Virus record (IMG/VR): IMGVR_UViG_3300008952_000073
Coordinates: 1-51,946 of that record
Source of the DNA: a virus
DNA: 51,946 nt
Strand: one strand, 5' to 3'
Notes under the pieces: model-generated
What the model was told of the DNA's origin: nothing
The model's input: the letters and a program-made list of their open reading frames with translations, nothing else
Database searches by the model: none
Shown: positions 15,773-23,232 of the stretch, one piece after another
Position numbering within the stretch: the stretch's first letter is position 1
How the letters are laid out: each line of letters starts with the position of its first letter
Program-made: the position numbers and the translations under genes

Positions 15773-18262
15773 TTAAACAATTTTCTCAACAAATTTATTT
15801 AGAAGGACTCGATTCAAAGTCTTATTCCTCATGTGTTTCATGAAGGCTTTTGCCATTCTACCTTTAGTCATATCAGAATTGACTTCCAGTTCTTCAGTTT
15901 CCAGTGCCATGTTTCCAGTTGGTATGACATAATACTCATCATATCCAAACTCATCGGCAAGGGCAACCTTATTCTTACGAAGCTCAGCACGAACCTCATC
16001 AAGATTTTGATTTGGAAACAACCAACGCAAATCATTTCTCCTAATAGAACCATTTCCAGTTGATTGGGCAAGATAGAATCCAACCACATTACAACCAGTT
16101 CTGGCTTTCAGCATTTCAAGATGAGCTGCAGTTTCAGAGGCAGTATCTCTACCCTTCATTTTAATCTGCTTTTTGGTTACAGGATCTACATAGTGTTTTA
16201 CTGAATTCCACTCTGAAGAATCCGTAGACCAAATAATTCTTCCAGTAGGTTCTCTTCTATAATTAGAACCATACGCCATTTCTTCTGTTTCCACTATTTT
16301 TCCACCATCATTGTTAGATGCACCATCAGAAATCACAACTACATTCAAGTTCTGAATATTGTTGTCTCTGCGATACTTTGGAACAAAAGTAGAAAGAGTG
16401 GCAATGGCTGCATTTAAAGGAGTTCCACCCAAATGCATTCCATCTGGAAAATGAGGTCTGGCATAATGAAATTCTCTACCTGTAAGATCCATATACTCAC
16501 TAAGCAGGTGCTTACCAGTATAATGATCATAATCCATTCCACACATTTGAATGGTAGTGAATGTAAGATAATGAGCCATTCTTTTCAGTTCCATCTTGGA
16601 CATTCTATCTGAAAAGAGATTCAGAAGAACATGATCCGAAACTGCAACATCACCTAACTTGTAATTAAAGAAAGGATCATTTTTATAATCACCTCTATAT
16701 TCACCAAAGGCACATCCACCTTCTTTATCTTTAAACCAAACATTCATACCATGATCGGCAAATGCAAACACTTCAAACTTGATTCCTGCTCTCTTACAGA
16801 ACCATACAATCTGCATCAACTGTTTGAATGCATCATGGATAATTCGACTCATTGAACCAGACCAATCAATCAGAATGACCAGACCATGATTCTTACCATC
16901 GGGCATAACAGTGATCTTTTTGAAAAGATCTTCATTATACTTGTATGAATGAACCTTAGTCATATCCAGTTGACCAGTTTTGGCAATGGAAGCTCTGACA
17001 TAAGAATCAGCAGACTTCTTCATCTCAAATTCCTTCAACATATAGTTGATTGTTTTCTGAGATTCTTTCTCAAACTTGGTAAGATACTTGTATGAAGCAC
17101 TCATCCATATTTCAGAATTAGAACCACTATAAGTATCAGGTATAAATTCAGCATAATGATTTATAATCGACTTATAGGAAACCAAATTCTTCAGAGTAGA
17201 CTCAGGAAGATTTGCATACCAATAATCTTTTCCATCATTTACGTTCAGATCACGTTTGCGATCTTCCCATTCAATAACTGTATCAGCTTGCATGGTATTG
17301 GTAGTTGAACCCATACCAAATCCACCATTACGACTTATCTCTTTAGGAGTTCCATCTACAGCATCAGATTCTTCTTCTTTTTCATCAGAAGGATTTGCTT
17401 CTTTTGCAGCTTTGAATTCTTCTGCTTTTTTCTCAAATTCTTCCTTTAACTTTTCTGCAAGAGCATTTCCAGACTCAGATCTTTCAGTAGACTCAGACTC
17501 AGGCTCTTCAGTGGACTCTTTGGATTCTCCTTCCATTCCAGAGTCACCATCGGAATCTTCTTCTCCTTCCATTTCAAAAGGAGACTCACCAGCCATGTCC
17601 ATATCTAAATCATCATTTTCACCTTCATCAGACATATCATAATTAAACTCACCAAAATCATGATCATCATCAAACTCTGAATCTTCCATATCTTCAACAT
17701 CTTTGCAATACTCATACAAAGCACGAGCTGCATCAATGGCATCTTTGAAAGTCACAGCTTTCTTACAGAGATCATAGATTTCCATCTCTGAACTGGAAAA
17801 TTCTAATCCAGTTGCATCACCGATTTTAGAATGAAGATTAATCCTATCGGCAAGATTGGACTCAGAAATGTCTCTACCAGCTGTTCCAAAGAAATTATCC
17901 TTATACAACTTCACATAAGCAGTCTTGAACGCACGGCGTCCGCCAGGATACTTGTCCTTAATTTTACGTTCAATCCGAACATCCTCAGTCACATTGATAA
18001 ACGACTTGGGCAGATCATCATCATTATCCTTGTTGACAATCTCAGCCCATTCTTCAGGATCAGTCCAAAGAGCATGACCAACCTCATGAAGTGTCATCAT
18101 ATCATAAGTGTCGCCAGTCATATTCTTGAGAATCGGTAAACCCAACTCACGATTTCTGGTATCGAAATATGCAGTAGGCATATTCTTATGAACTACCGAA
18201 ATATCTTCCGTTGCCAGAAGTTTCGCAAGTAAGGTTTTGACTTCTTTATTTACAGTTTCCAT
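15773..18262 (-). CDS. Large HEXXH and VWA protein, CobT-like
   Basis: 829 residues. The N-terminal part has a zinc metallopeptidase motif HEVGH (59-63) and, about 30 residues later, NVTEDVRIERKIKDKYPG, giving a possible third ligand. A long acidic low-complexity linker follows (about 185-305). The C-terminal part is a von Willebrand A domain with MIDAS DWSGS (466-470) and later VVVISDGASNNDGG. It lies just upstream of the CobS-like ATPase, so the two probably form a MoxR-VWA pair similar to metal chelatases or to CbbQ/CbbO-type activators. Its own promoter is at 18302-18330. Substrate unknown; whether the peptidase site is active cannot be told. Confidence 0.85.
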   Translation of the reverse strand: METVNKEVKTLLAKLLATEDISVVHKNMPTAYFDTRNRELGLPILKNMTGDTYDMMTLHEVGHALWTDPEEWAEIVNKDNDDDLPKSFINVTEDVRIERKIKDKYPGGRRAFKTAYVKLYKDNFFGTAGRDISESNLADRINLHSKIGDATGLEFSSSEMEIYDLCKKAVTFKDAIDAARALYEYCKDVEDMEDSEFDDDHDFGEFNYDMSDEGENDDLDMDMAGESPFEMEGEEDSDGDSGMEGESKESTEEPESESTERSESGNALAEKLKEEFEKKAEEFKAAKEANPSDEKEEESDAVDGTPKEISRNGGFGMGSTTNTMQADTVIEWEDRKRDLNVNDGKDYWYANLPESTLKNLVSYKSIINHYAEFIPDTYSGSNSEIWMSASYKYLTKFEKESQKTINYMLKEFEMKKSADSYVRASIAKTGQLDMTKVHSYKYNEDLFKKITVMPDGKNHGLVILIDWSGSMSRIIHDAFKQLMQIVWFCKRAGIKFEVFAFADHGMNVWFKDKEGGCAFGEYRGDYKNDPFFNYKLGDVAVSDHVLLNLFSDRMSKMELKRMAHYLTFTTIQMCGMDYDHYTGKHLLSEYMDLTGREFHYARPHFPDGMHLGGTPLNAAIATLSTFVPKYRRDNNIQNLNVVVISDGASNNDGGKIVETEEMAYGSNYRREPTGRIIWSTDSSEWNSVKHYVDPVTKKQIKMKGRDTASETAAHLEMLKARTGCNVVGFYLAQSTGNGSIRRNDLRWLFPNQNLDEVRAELRKNKVALADEFGYDEYYVIPTGNMALETEELEVNSDMTKGRMAKAFMKHMRNKTLNRVLLNKFVEKIV

Positions 18263-18301
18263 AACTCTCTAAAAATAGGTTTCTCTTAATCATTCACTTA
18301 T

Positions 18302-18330
18302 ATTATATTATAAGGAATCCCAATTGTCAA
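18302..18330 (-). promoter_or_regulatory. Sigma70-type promoter for the VWA protein gene
   Basis: Minus strand TTGACA (18330-18325), 17-base spacer, TATAAT (18307-18302): a perfect consensus, preceded by an A-rich tract. Confidence 0.88.
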
Positions 18331-18337
18331 GTCTTTT

Positions 18338-18787
18338 TTATTTCCTAAGATCTTTCTCAGGATATTCATAATAGTATGAATTCTTTCTCAACTTCTGAGA
18401 TTTCTTAGTGAATTTACATCCACATTCACAATGTCCTTCCAGTTCAAAACCCCTATTATGAATCAAATAGGATTTTCTGGATTTGATATCTTGACGATGG
18501 GCTTTCCCATCTTTCCTAATTCTCATAGGAGATTTGTAATAACTGTCAAAGATATCACGATCACAATGAGGAAAGGGATCAACTTCTTTTTCTTCTTTCC
18601 CATAGACCTTAGGCCAATGGGATTTTTCTACACCTAATAGTTGTTCTGCGAACACTTCTCCGTGTTCTTCCAGAGCTTCCTTCCAAATTTCTGAAGGATT
18701 CTCAAGATACTCAGGTTCATCATAGAATTCCCACTCATAAGGATAAGTGGCGGACCACATTCTATCTACATATTTCTTTTTTTCCAT
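18338..18787 (-). CDS. Hypothetical protein with Cys-rich C-terminus
   Basis: 149 residues from the ATG at 18785-18787; a GTG at 18796 in frame is less likely because AGGAG lies eight bases before the ATG. The protein is rich in Glu, Lys, Tyr and Trp. Near the C-terminus, EGHCECGCKFTKKSQK has His and three Cys in a short span and could bind a metal. No family recognised. The ATG overlaps the upstream stop by one base (TAATG), so the two genes are translated together. Confidence 0.65.
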   Translation of the reverse strand: MEKKKYVDRMWSATYPYEWEFYDEPEYLENPSEIWKEALEEHGEVFAEQLLGVEKSHWPKVYGKEEKEVDPFPHCDRDIFDSYYKSPMRIRKDGKAHRQDIKSRKSYLIHNRGFELEGHCECGCKFTKKSQKLRKNSYYYEYPEKDLRK

Positions 18788-18984
18788 TATTCCCACTCCT
18801 TTTTGAAAGAGATTATATCATTAAGTTCTATGAAGTCCTCATCGGACATATCATTCCAACCTTCAAACAACATCTCTTCAAGAGCAGAGATTGACATTTC
18901 CCACAAAAGGGCACAACCAACTGCATCACGCATTTTAACGATTAAATGAATACGCACAAGGTCCATCATATCAATTTTTTCCAT
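18787..18984 (-). CDS. Small hypothetical protein behind a long structured leader
   Basis: 65 residues, acidic in its second half (EGWNDMSDEDFIELNDI), probably helical. No family recognised. AAGGA precedes the ATG, within a possible TCCT/AGGA hairpin similar in idea to other leaders here. Its mRNA would begin near 19137 and carry about 150 bases of structured leader, the longest in the window. Confidence 0.6.
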   Translation of the reverse strand: MEKIDMMDLVRIHLIVKMRDAVGCALLWEMSISALEEMLFEGWNDMSDEDFIELNDIISFKKEWE

Positions 18985-19136
18985 AACATTCCTTTCGTTA
19001 GGATTGAGAAAAGCAATTTTGAGTTTCGATTTATTTTTTTGTAAAAGTTTCTCTCTCTGGGCGGTCGTGCTACTCCCCCACCCCCCACTGACGGAGGGGC
19101 TCCGATCATCAAAATTCTTTCTCTCTCAACCTCACA
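18985..19136 (-). promoter_or_regulatory. Long structured 5' leader, riboswitch-like or ncRNA candidate
   Basis: On the minus strand, TTGAGA (19129-19124), AAAG (19120-19117) and AATTTTGA (19116-19109) pair in order with TCTCAA (19009-19004), CTTT (19013-19010) and TCAAAATT (19022-19015), making an 18-pair helix with one three-base and one one-base bulge. The enclosed domain has a CGGAG-CCC-CTCCG hairpin (19104-19092) and G-runs GGGGGGTGGGGG that could compete for the CCCCTCC strand. It is strikingly GC-rich in an AT-rich genome and holds no open reading frame of note. Confidence 0.55.
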
Positions 19137-19142
19137 TATACT

Positions 19143-19171
19143 ATTATCTCAAATTTTCACATCATTGTCAA
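19143..19171 (-). promoter_or_regulatory. Sigma70-type promoter for the structured leader
   Basis: Minus strand TTGACA (19171-19166), 17-base spacer, GATAAT (19148-19143), preceded by an A8 tract that also encodes the C-terminal lysines of the gene upstream. Confidence 0.85.
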
Positions 19172-19416
19172 GTCTTTTTTTTCTTCTTCTTCTTTGCAAT
19201 CTTCTTTTCAAGTTTCTCCAATTCTATCTTCTTTTCCGAAATCATTGCCTTGATTGCCTTATAATCTCGTTTATCATAAAGGGAAGCTTCCATACGATTG
19301 GCCAATGTCTGAGCCTCTTCCACAAGAGAAGGAAGATATGAATAATTATTTGATTCTGAACAAGTTCTCATTTCTGCGAGAACATCACAAAGATAACGAT
19401 TTAGACCATAACTCAT
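19168..19416 (-). CDS. Small helical protein with Lys-rich tail
   Basis: 82 residues. The sequence is mostly helical; from about residue 60 on, EKKIELEKLEKKIAKK looks like a coiled coil, ending in a run of seven Lys. That run is encoded by the A-tract of the promoter at 19143-19171, and the TGA stop lies in its -35 region. The middle, LVEEAQTLANRMEASLYDKRDYKAI, resembles small conserved proteins of marine T4-like phages; function unknown. It follows the tRNA cluster by 20 bases. Confidence 0.65.
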   Translation of the reverse strand: MSYGLNRYLCDVLAEMRTCSESNNYSYLPSLVEEAQTLANRMEASLYDKRDYKAIKAMISEKKIELEKLEKKIAKKKKKKKT

Positions 19417-19436
19417 AATATACTTTCTGTTAAAAG

Positions 19437-19510
19437 TGGCAGACCACCAAGGAATCGAACCCTGACCAAGAGATTTGGAATCTCCTATTCTACCATTAAA
19501 CTAGTGGTCT
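19437..19510 (-). tRNA. tRNA-Trp (anticodon CCA)
   Basis: Acceptor stem AGACCAC/GTGGTCT pairs over seven bases. The anticodon loop is TTCCAAA within GGAGA/TCTCT, giving CCA. The T arm GGTTCGATTCC is standard, the discriminator is G, and the 3' CCA is encoded (19439-19437). Confidence 0.93.
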
Positions 19511-19513
19511 AGA

Positions 19514-19588
19514 TGGCGGCTCGTGGGAGAATCGAACTCCCCTCTCTGGCGTGACAGGCCAGTGTCCTAACCGATAAACGAACGAGCC
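19514..19588 (-). tRNA. tRNA-Asp (anticodon GTC)
   Basis: Acceptor stem GGCTCGT/ACGAGCC, anticodon arm CTGGC-CTGTCAC-GCCAG with anticodon GTC, T arm with GTTCGATTC, discriminator G and encoded CCA (19516-19514). Confidence 0.94.
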
Positions 19589-19590
19589 TC

Positions 19591-19667
19591 TGGTAGGGAA
19601 GACAGGATTTGAACCTGCGGCATCTACGTCCCAAACGTAGTGTTCTACCAGACTGAACTACTTCCCT
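19591..19667 (-). tRNA. tRNA-Pro (anticodon TGG)
   Basis: Acceptor stem AGGGAAG/CTTCCCT, D arm GTTC...GAAC, anticodon arm CTACG-TTTGGGA-CGTAG with anticodon TGG, T arm GGTTCAAATCC, discriminator A and encoded CCA. The stop codon of the upstream small gene lies within its first ten bases. Confidence 0.93.
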
Positions 19668-19834
19668 ATTTCTACATCATAATGGACCATCTCTACAGCT
19701 GCAGAATATCCATTCATAATATTTTCAGAAGAAATATCCCTGAGTTCATCAAAAACCCAACCTTCTTCTTCTGTAGTGGCGATCACCTCACCAGTGAAGT
19801 GTCCACCTACATCAAACACAAAAAATTCTTCCAT
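19658..19834 (-). CDS. Small acidic protein overlapping tRNA-Pro
   Basis: 58 residues from the ATG at 19832-19834: starts MEEFFVFDVGGHFTGEV and ends MVHYDVEIGK. AAGG precedes the ATG by several bases. The final codons and the TAG stop are the first ten bases of tRNA-Pro, so tRNA processing would cut the message. It begins one base after the orphan sigma gene stop region. No family recognised; the compact two-strand start suggests a real small protein. Confidence 0.6.
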   Translation of the reverse strand: MEEFFVFDVGGHFTGEVIATTEEEGWVFDELRDISSENIMNGYSAAVEMVHYDVEIGK

Positions 19835-19835
19835 A

Positions 19836-20219
19836 TTAACCTTCCATATTGGTATGATACTCTCTCATACCTCTTAATAAATTACGAATTTCACTAGAAT
19901 CAAAACCATAAGATGATCTCAATCTTTGTTCACAACGAACTAGAATTTGACGAACTCTCTCTTGAGAGATTCCTTCATCAAATCCAATATCATGTAAAGA
20001 TCGACTATCAGTATATCCAGTATACTGATTCAATCCATATCGTTCCCGAATGATATATTGTTCTCTATCAGAGAGATTTTCAAGAATTATATCAATATTA
20101 TCTGAAAGAACAGAACTATCAAACAATTCTTCTTGACTAGATTCTGAAGAAGGAATATCTTCAACATTCATGTCTACTTGATACCCATAATCCATCAAAT
20201 CTAATTTTGTACGACTCAT
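19836..20219 (-). CDS. Orphan sigma70 region 4 protein
   Basis: 127 residues. Residues about 44-103 are a sigma region 4: ILENLSDREQYIIRERYGL, then SLHDIGFDEGISQERVRQI and RCEQRLR, including the helix-turn-helix (SLxDIG...GISxERVRQI) that contacts the -35 box. Regions 2 and 3 are absent; the first 40 residues are acidic and unrecognised. Such a protein could bind the RNA polymerase beta-flap in place of sigma70 region 4, as T4 gp33 does, or act as an anti-sigma or activator. The ATG at 20219 is chosen because GGAG lies six bases upstream; the frame is open to a TTG at 20231. Confidence 0.85.
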   Translation of the reverse strand: MSRTKLDLMDYGYQVDMNVEDIPSSESSQEELFDSSVLSDNIDIILENLSDREQYIIRERYGLNQYTGYTDSRSLHDIGFDEGISQERVRQILVRCEQRLRSSYGFDSSEIRNLLRGMREYHTNMEG

Positions 20220-20280
20220 AACAAGCTCCAAAGGAGGTTTCTAATTCTAGAAAGGATTTATTTCCCTTCTTGATACCATA
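20220..20280 (-). promoter_or_regulatory. Conserved hairpin leader of the orphan sigma gene
   Basis: Hairpin AAGG-GAAATAAAT-CCTT, then about 18 bases on CTCC-TTT-GGAG covering the ribosome binding site, then CTTGTT and the ATG. Same layout as the CobS-like leader but with different stem bases. A -10-like CATAAT lies at 20286-20291 without a clear -35. Confidence 0.5.
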
Positions 20281-20316
20281 CTTATATTATGACCTAATTT
20301 CTGAGATCCGATATTG

Positions 20317-20341
20317 AATGGGTCTGGAAACCAGACCCATT
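20317..20341 (-). terminator. Perfect 11-bp hairpin after the 61-residue gene
   Basis: AATGGGTCTGG and CCAGACCCATT separated by three bases, six bases past the stop at 20347. There is no U-run after it on the minus strand, whereas the plus strand has TGTTTTC, so it may end RNA weakly, act as a 3' stability hairpin, or stop antisense transcripts. Confidence 0.5.
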
Positions 20342-20346
20342 GTTTT

Positions 20347-20532
20347 CTACATCACCAATGAATCTTCAAGTTCCCAATGTCTCTTTTCAAGAGTTTTTTC
20401 CACAATAACAGAAGAGGTTCCAAACCTTTTTGATCCGTATCCAGACCAACTCAATTTTGTAAATCGTGACCAACCTGTATAATGTTCGTTCACAGACCTT
20501 CTCTTTGACTTACCTTTTGACATCCAACTCAT
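20347..20532 (-). CDS. Small basic protein
   Basis: 61 residues from the ATG at 20530-20532, which has GGAG seven bases upstream; an in-frame ATG at 20562 is less likely because it lies inside the conserved leader. The protein is basic and rich in Ser, Trp and Lys (MSKGKSKRRSVNEHYTGWSRF). No family recognised. Expressed from the promoter at 20601-20629. Confidence 0.6.
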   Translation of the reverse strand: MSWMSKGKSKRRSVNEHYTGWSRFTKLSWSGYGSKRFGTSSVIVEKTLEKRHWELEDSLVM

Positions 20533-20600
20533 AACAAATCTCCAAAGGAGGTTTACATTCAAGCAAGAGAACTATTTCCCTCACTCACTCAACATATACC
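20533..20600 (-). promoter_or_regulatory. Conserved hairpin leader of the 61-residue gene
   Basis: Short hairpin GAG-GGAAATAGTT-CTC, then CTCC-TTT-GGAG over the ribosome binding site, ATTTGTT, ATG. The last 20 bases match the leader of the CobS-like gene almost exactly. Confidence 0.5.
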
Positions 20601-20629
20601 ATTGTATAAACTTTTGGGGTCAATGTCAA
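20601..20629 (-). promoter_or_regulatory. Sigma70-type promoter for the 61-residue gene
   Basis: Minus strand TTGACA (20629-20624), 17-base spacer, TACAAT (20606-20601), preceded by A7. Confidence 0.8.
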
Positions 20630-20637
20630 GTGTTTTT

Positions 20638-21054
20638 TTAAAAATTTATCGGATACTCAAAATTATTGGAGTGGATATTCTCTGCAATCAATTTTGCACC
20701 ATTACTCAGGTGAAACTTCATTGCCATATCAGTTTTGGGGCTTAGCGTTACCATTCTCTTAAATCGCCAAGTTTCTTGGATAATGTCTCTTGCTTGCATT
20801 ATGAGTCTCCTTCCATATCCTTTTTCCAGTGACCATAATGTATATGCAACTGCAACTGGGCCACAGTTTGCACTCAATAAACATTCTTCATCGGCAGGAA
20901 CACGATCAATGTAGACCATGCAGAGATACGCCATATTATCTAGATGGAAAACTTCTCTAGCTGGAGCCAGTCTAGTCTCTGCATTTATATGTGGTCTTAT
21001 AGGATCGCCTGTTATAATTCTACTAACTTGCTCGTGCGAGCATATCTTTTCCAT
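20638..21054 (-). CDS. GNAT-like acetyltransferase
   Basis: 138 residues. The segment GPVAVAYTLWSLEKGYGRRLIMQARDIIQE has the strand then helix of a GNAT acetyl-CoA site, with EKGYGRRLI standing in for the usual RxGxGxxL loop, and KFHLSNGAKLIAE matches the C-terminal part of the fold. The N-terminal 50 residues are less typical. The gene overlaps the peptide deformylase 3' end by 32 bases. Acting on phage or host proteins after deformylation is a reasonable guess, but no substrate can be read from the sequence. Confidence 0.65.
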   Translation of the reverse strand: MEKICSHEQVSRIITGDPIRPHINAETRLAPAREVFHLDNMAYLCMVYIDRVPADEECLLSANCGPVAVAYTLWSLEKGYGRRLIMQARDIIQETWRFKRMVTLSPKTDMAMKFHLSNGAKLIAENIHSNNFEYPINF

Positions 21055-21562
21055 GAGCTCTCTTGAGTTTAAGTTTTCCTCGTTTTAACTTTCGTTTTGC
21101 AATATTTAGATCCATTCTTTTTGCTCGACTTGTAAAATCTATTCCATCCATGTGATCCATCTCATGTTGGAAGACTCTACACATCAGACCCTCAAAGGTA
21201 TCTGAATGCTTTTCACCTTTCTCATCCTCAAATTCTACCTCAATCCAATCTGGTCTGCGAATCTTCACAAATAAGCCAGGATAAGTCAAACAACCTTCCT
21301 CTATTGTAACCACATTCTCAGACTCCACTACAATCTTAGGATTGAAACAATTAATGTAATGTTCATTATCTCCCATCACAAACACTCTGTATGGAAGACC
21401 TACTTGATTTGCAGAAAGGCCTATGCCACCAAAGTGTTTCATAGTCTCAACAAGACTTTCTGCAATTTCTTTCCTACTGGTATCTGATATATCACTATCA
21501 ACATATTCAGGCATTGGGGTTTTGACCATAGGATGGTCTGGCTGTAAAAGTTTATATATCAT
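21023..21562 (-). CDS. def: Peptide deformylase
   Basis: 179 residues. It removes the formyl group from new proteins and needs a bound metal. All three motifs are present: GIGLSANQVG (motif 1), EEGCLTYPG (motif 2, metal Cys) and QHEMDHMDG (motif 3, two metal His and catalytic Glu). Phage deformylases are common in marine T4-like phages and are thought to speed processing of abundant late or host proteins. The C-terminal tail is basic (KRKLKRGKLKLKRAHGK), which is unusual and may bind the ribosome. ATG overlaps the gp46 stop by 4 bases. Confidence 0.95.
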   Translation of the reverse strand: MIYKLLQPDHPMVKTPMPEYVDSDISDTSRKEIAESLVETMKHFGGIGLSANQVGLPYRVFVMGDNEHYINCFNPKIVVESENVVTIEEGCLTYPGLFVKIRRPDWIEVEFEDEKGEKHSDTFEGLMCRVFQHEMDHMDGIDFTSRAKRMDLNIAKRKLKRGKLKLKRAHGKDMLARAS

Positions 21563-23232
21563 GCTTCAATTAATTTGCTAAAGTTATTCTGTTTCTCAAA
21601 TTTCATAATACTTTGAAACTTGTCAAACAATATATCGCCTTTGTGAGAAATCACAAATATATTTTGACTCTCAAGTTGATTGAGAATCTTCAAAAAATCA
21701 TCAGTTCCAGATGCATCAAGGCTGGAATCAAACACCTCATCCATAATGAGTAGATTGGTATTGGTTGAGTTTTTCAACCTTGCAACCTCTCTCCATGTGA
21801 ACATCAGAGCCAAGTCTATTCTCATCTTTTCACCTTCTGAGAATGAAGCATACGAAAAGTCATCACGATAACGAGACTTGATTGTTTCTTCAAACTGTTC
21901 ATTGAGGTGAAAGTTCACATAGAAATCCAGAACACCCAGATACTTTTGAATCGTCTGGTTCATCACAGGAAGATACTGTTTGATGATTTTTGATTTTATC
22001 CCTGTATCATGCAACAAATTTTTACAAATGTCAAGGTAAAAATTTTCCTCTTTCAGTTCCTTCGTTCTGAGATCTATCTCTTCTATATTCTCCTTCAAAC
22101 CTTCTATCTGTTTTTTCTGTTCGTCAGTCTGTTCCTTATCTTTGGTTAATTGATCCAGATAATCTTGGCACTTAGTAGCCATTTTCTCTAATGCATTGAT
22201 CTCAGCATTGTTCTGTTGCATTTCAGCTGCAAGACTATTCAGTTCTGAAAGATTGGTAGTCAATCGTTCCAGTTCCGTTTCCATCTCACCCATCGCATTT
22301 TGATACTTCTGAGATTGATCTAGTAACTCTGAGTTTCTGAGTTTCTTGAATGACTTCTTAATAGGCTGTTCACATACTGGACAGTCATCATTCTTTACAA
22401 AGAATTCTCTCTGTTTATCCACTTCAGACTTCTTGGTTCCTACTTGTGTCTTGAGTGTTTTCAGTTTACTGGTATCAGTTTCTACAGTTGTCTTGTGGAC
22501 TAATGCAGCCTGAATCTCTTGATTTCTATCCTGTCTTTCCTGTTTAGATTCTAAATGGTTATCCCTCTCCTTGGTCAGATCTTCCATCTTTTTCTCTGCA
22601 TCATCTTCAACCTTCTTCAGATGAGACTCCTCAACTTCCAAAGTGCTCCTGTATAAAGACTCCTCTAACTTCAGTTCATTGACTTCAGACTGAACCTCTT
22701 TGTATTTAAGCTTCAGTAGAGTGTTCATCAGAGAGAACACCTTGATATCAAGAATATCTTCTACCACCTCTCTACGATGAGTTGAAGATAACTTCATGAA
22801 AGGAATGAAACAGGAAGACCCTAGAATCACTACTTGAGTAAATGACTTGTAGTTCAACTTGAGTATCTGTTCTTCCAGAACTTTCTGGAAATCCCTTGAA
22901 TGAGCCTCTTGATCCATAGGTTCACCATTCCGAATGATCTCAAAGATATTCGGCTTGATTCCTCTACGAACCAAAAACTCATTGGTTCCTATCTGGAAAT
23001 CCACCTCAACTTCTGCACCACCAGAATTGATAGAATTTACCAGTTGGTTTTTCTTAATTGGTCTGTATGGTTTTCCAAATAGAACAAAACACAATGCATC
23101 AAGGACAGTGGACTTACCAGCTCCATTCTCTCCTATGATGAGTGTGGTTCTAGATCTATCAAGAATGACCTCTGTAAATTGGTTCCCTGTTGAAAGAAAA
23201 TTCTTCCAACGAACCTTTTTAAAGTGTATCAT
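21559..23232 (-). CDS. 46: Recombination nuclease subunit gp46 (Rad50/SbcC-like)
   Basis: 557 residues (T4: 560). ATPase that, with gp47, trims DNA ends to start recombination-dependent replication and degrades host DNA. Walker A IGENGAGKST near residue 34; a coiled-coil middle with zinc hook CPVC (about 286-289); signature SFSEGEKMRIDLAL and Walker B LLIMDEVFDSS near the end. Overlaps the gp47 stop by 4 bases. Confidence 0.96.
   Translation of the reverse strand: MIHFKKVRWKNFLSTGNQFTEVILDRSRTTLIIGENGAGKSTVLDALCFVLFGKPYRPIKKNQLVNSINSGGAEVEVDFQIGTNEFLVRRGIKPNIFEIIRNGEPMDQEAHSRDFQKVLEEQILKLNYKSFTQVVILGSSCFIPFMKLSSTHRREVVEDILDIKVFSLMNTLLKLKYKEVQSEVNELKLEESLYRSTLEVEESHLKKVEDDAEKKMEDLTKERDNHLESKQERQDRNQEIQAALVHKTTVETDTSKLKTLKTQVGTKKSEVDKQREFFVKNDDCPVCEQPIKKSFKKLRNSELLDQSQKYQNAMGEMETELERLTTNLSELNSLAAEMQQNNAEINALEKMATKCQDYLDQLTKDKEQTDEQKKQIEGLKENIEEIDLRTKELKEENFYLDICKNLLHDTGIKSKIIKQYLPVMNQTIQKYLGVLDFYVNFHLNEQFEETIKSRYRDDFSYASFSEGEKMRIDLALMFTWREVARLKNSTNTNLLIMDEVFDSSLDASGTDDFLKILNQLESQNIFVISHKGDILFDKFQSIMKFEKQNNFSKLIEA

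Noticed and set aside
19034-19108. Hammerhead-type ribozyme in the GC-rich leader (TGATGA on the minus strand)
   Set aside because: The conserved CUGANGA...GAAA core and the stems around it cannot be assembled from this sequence.
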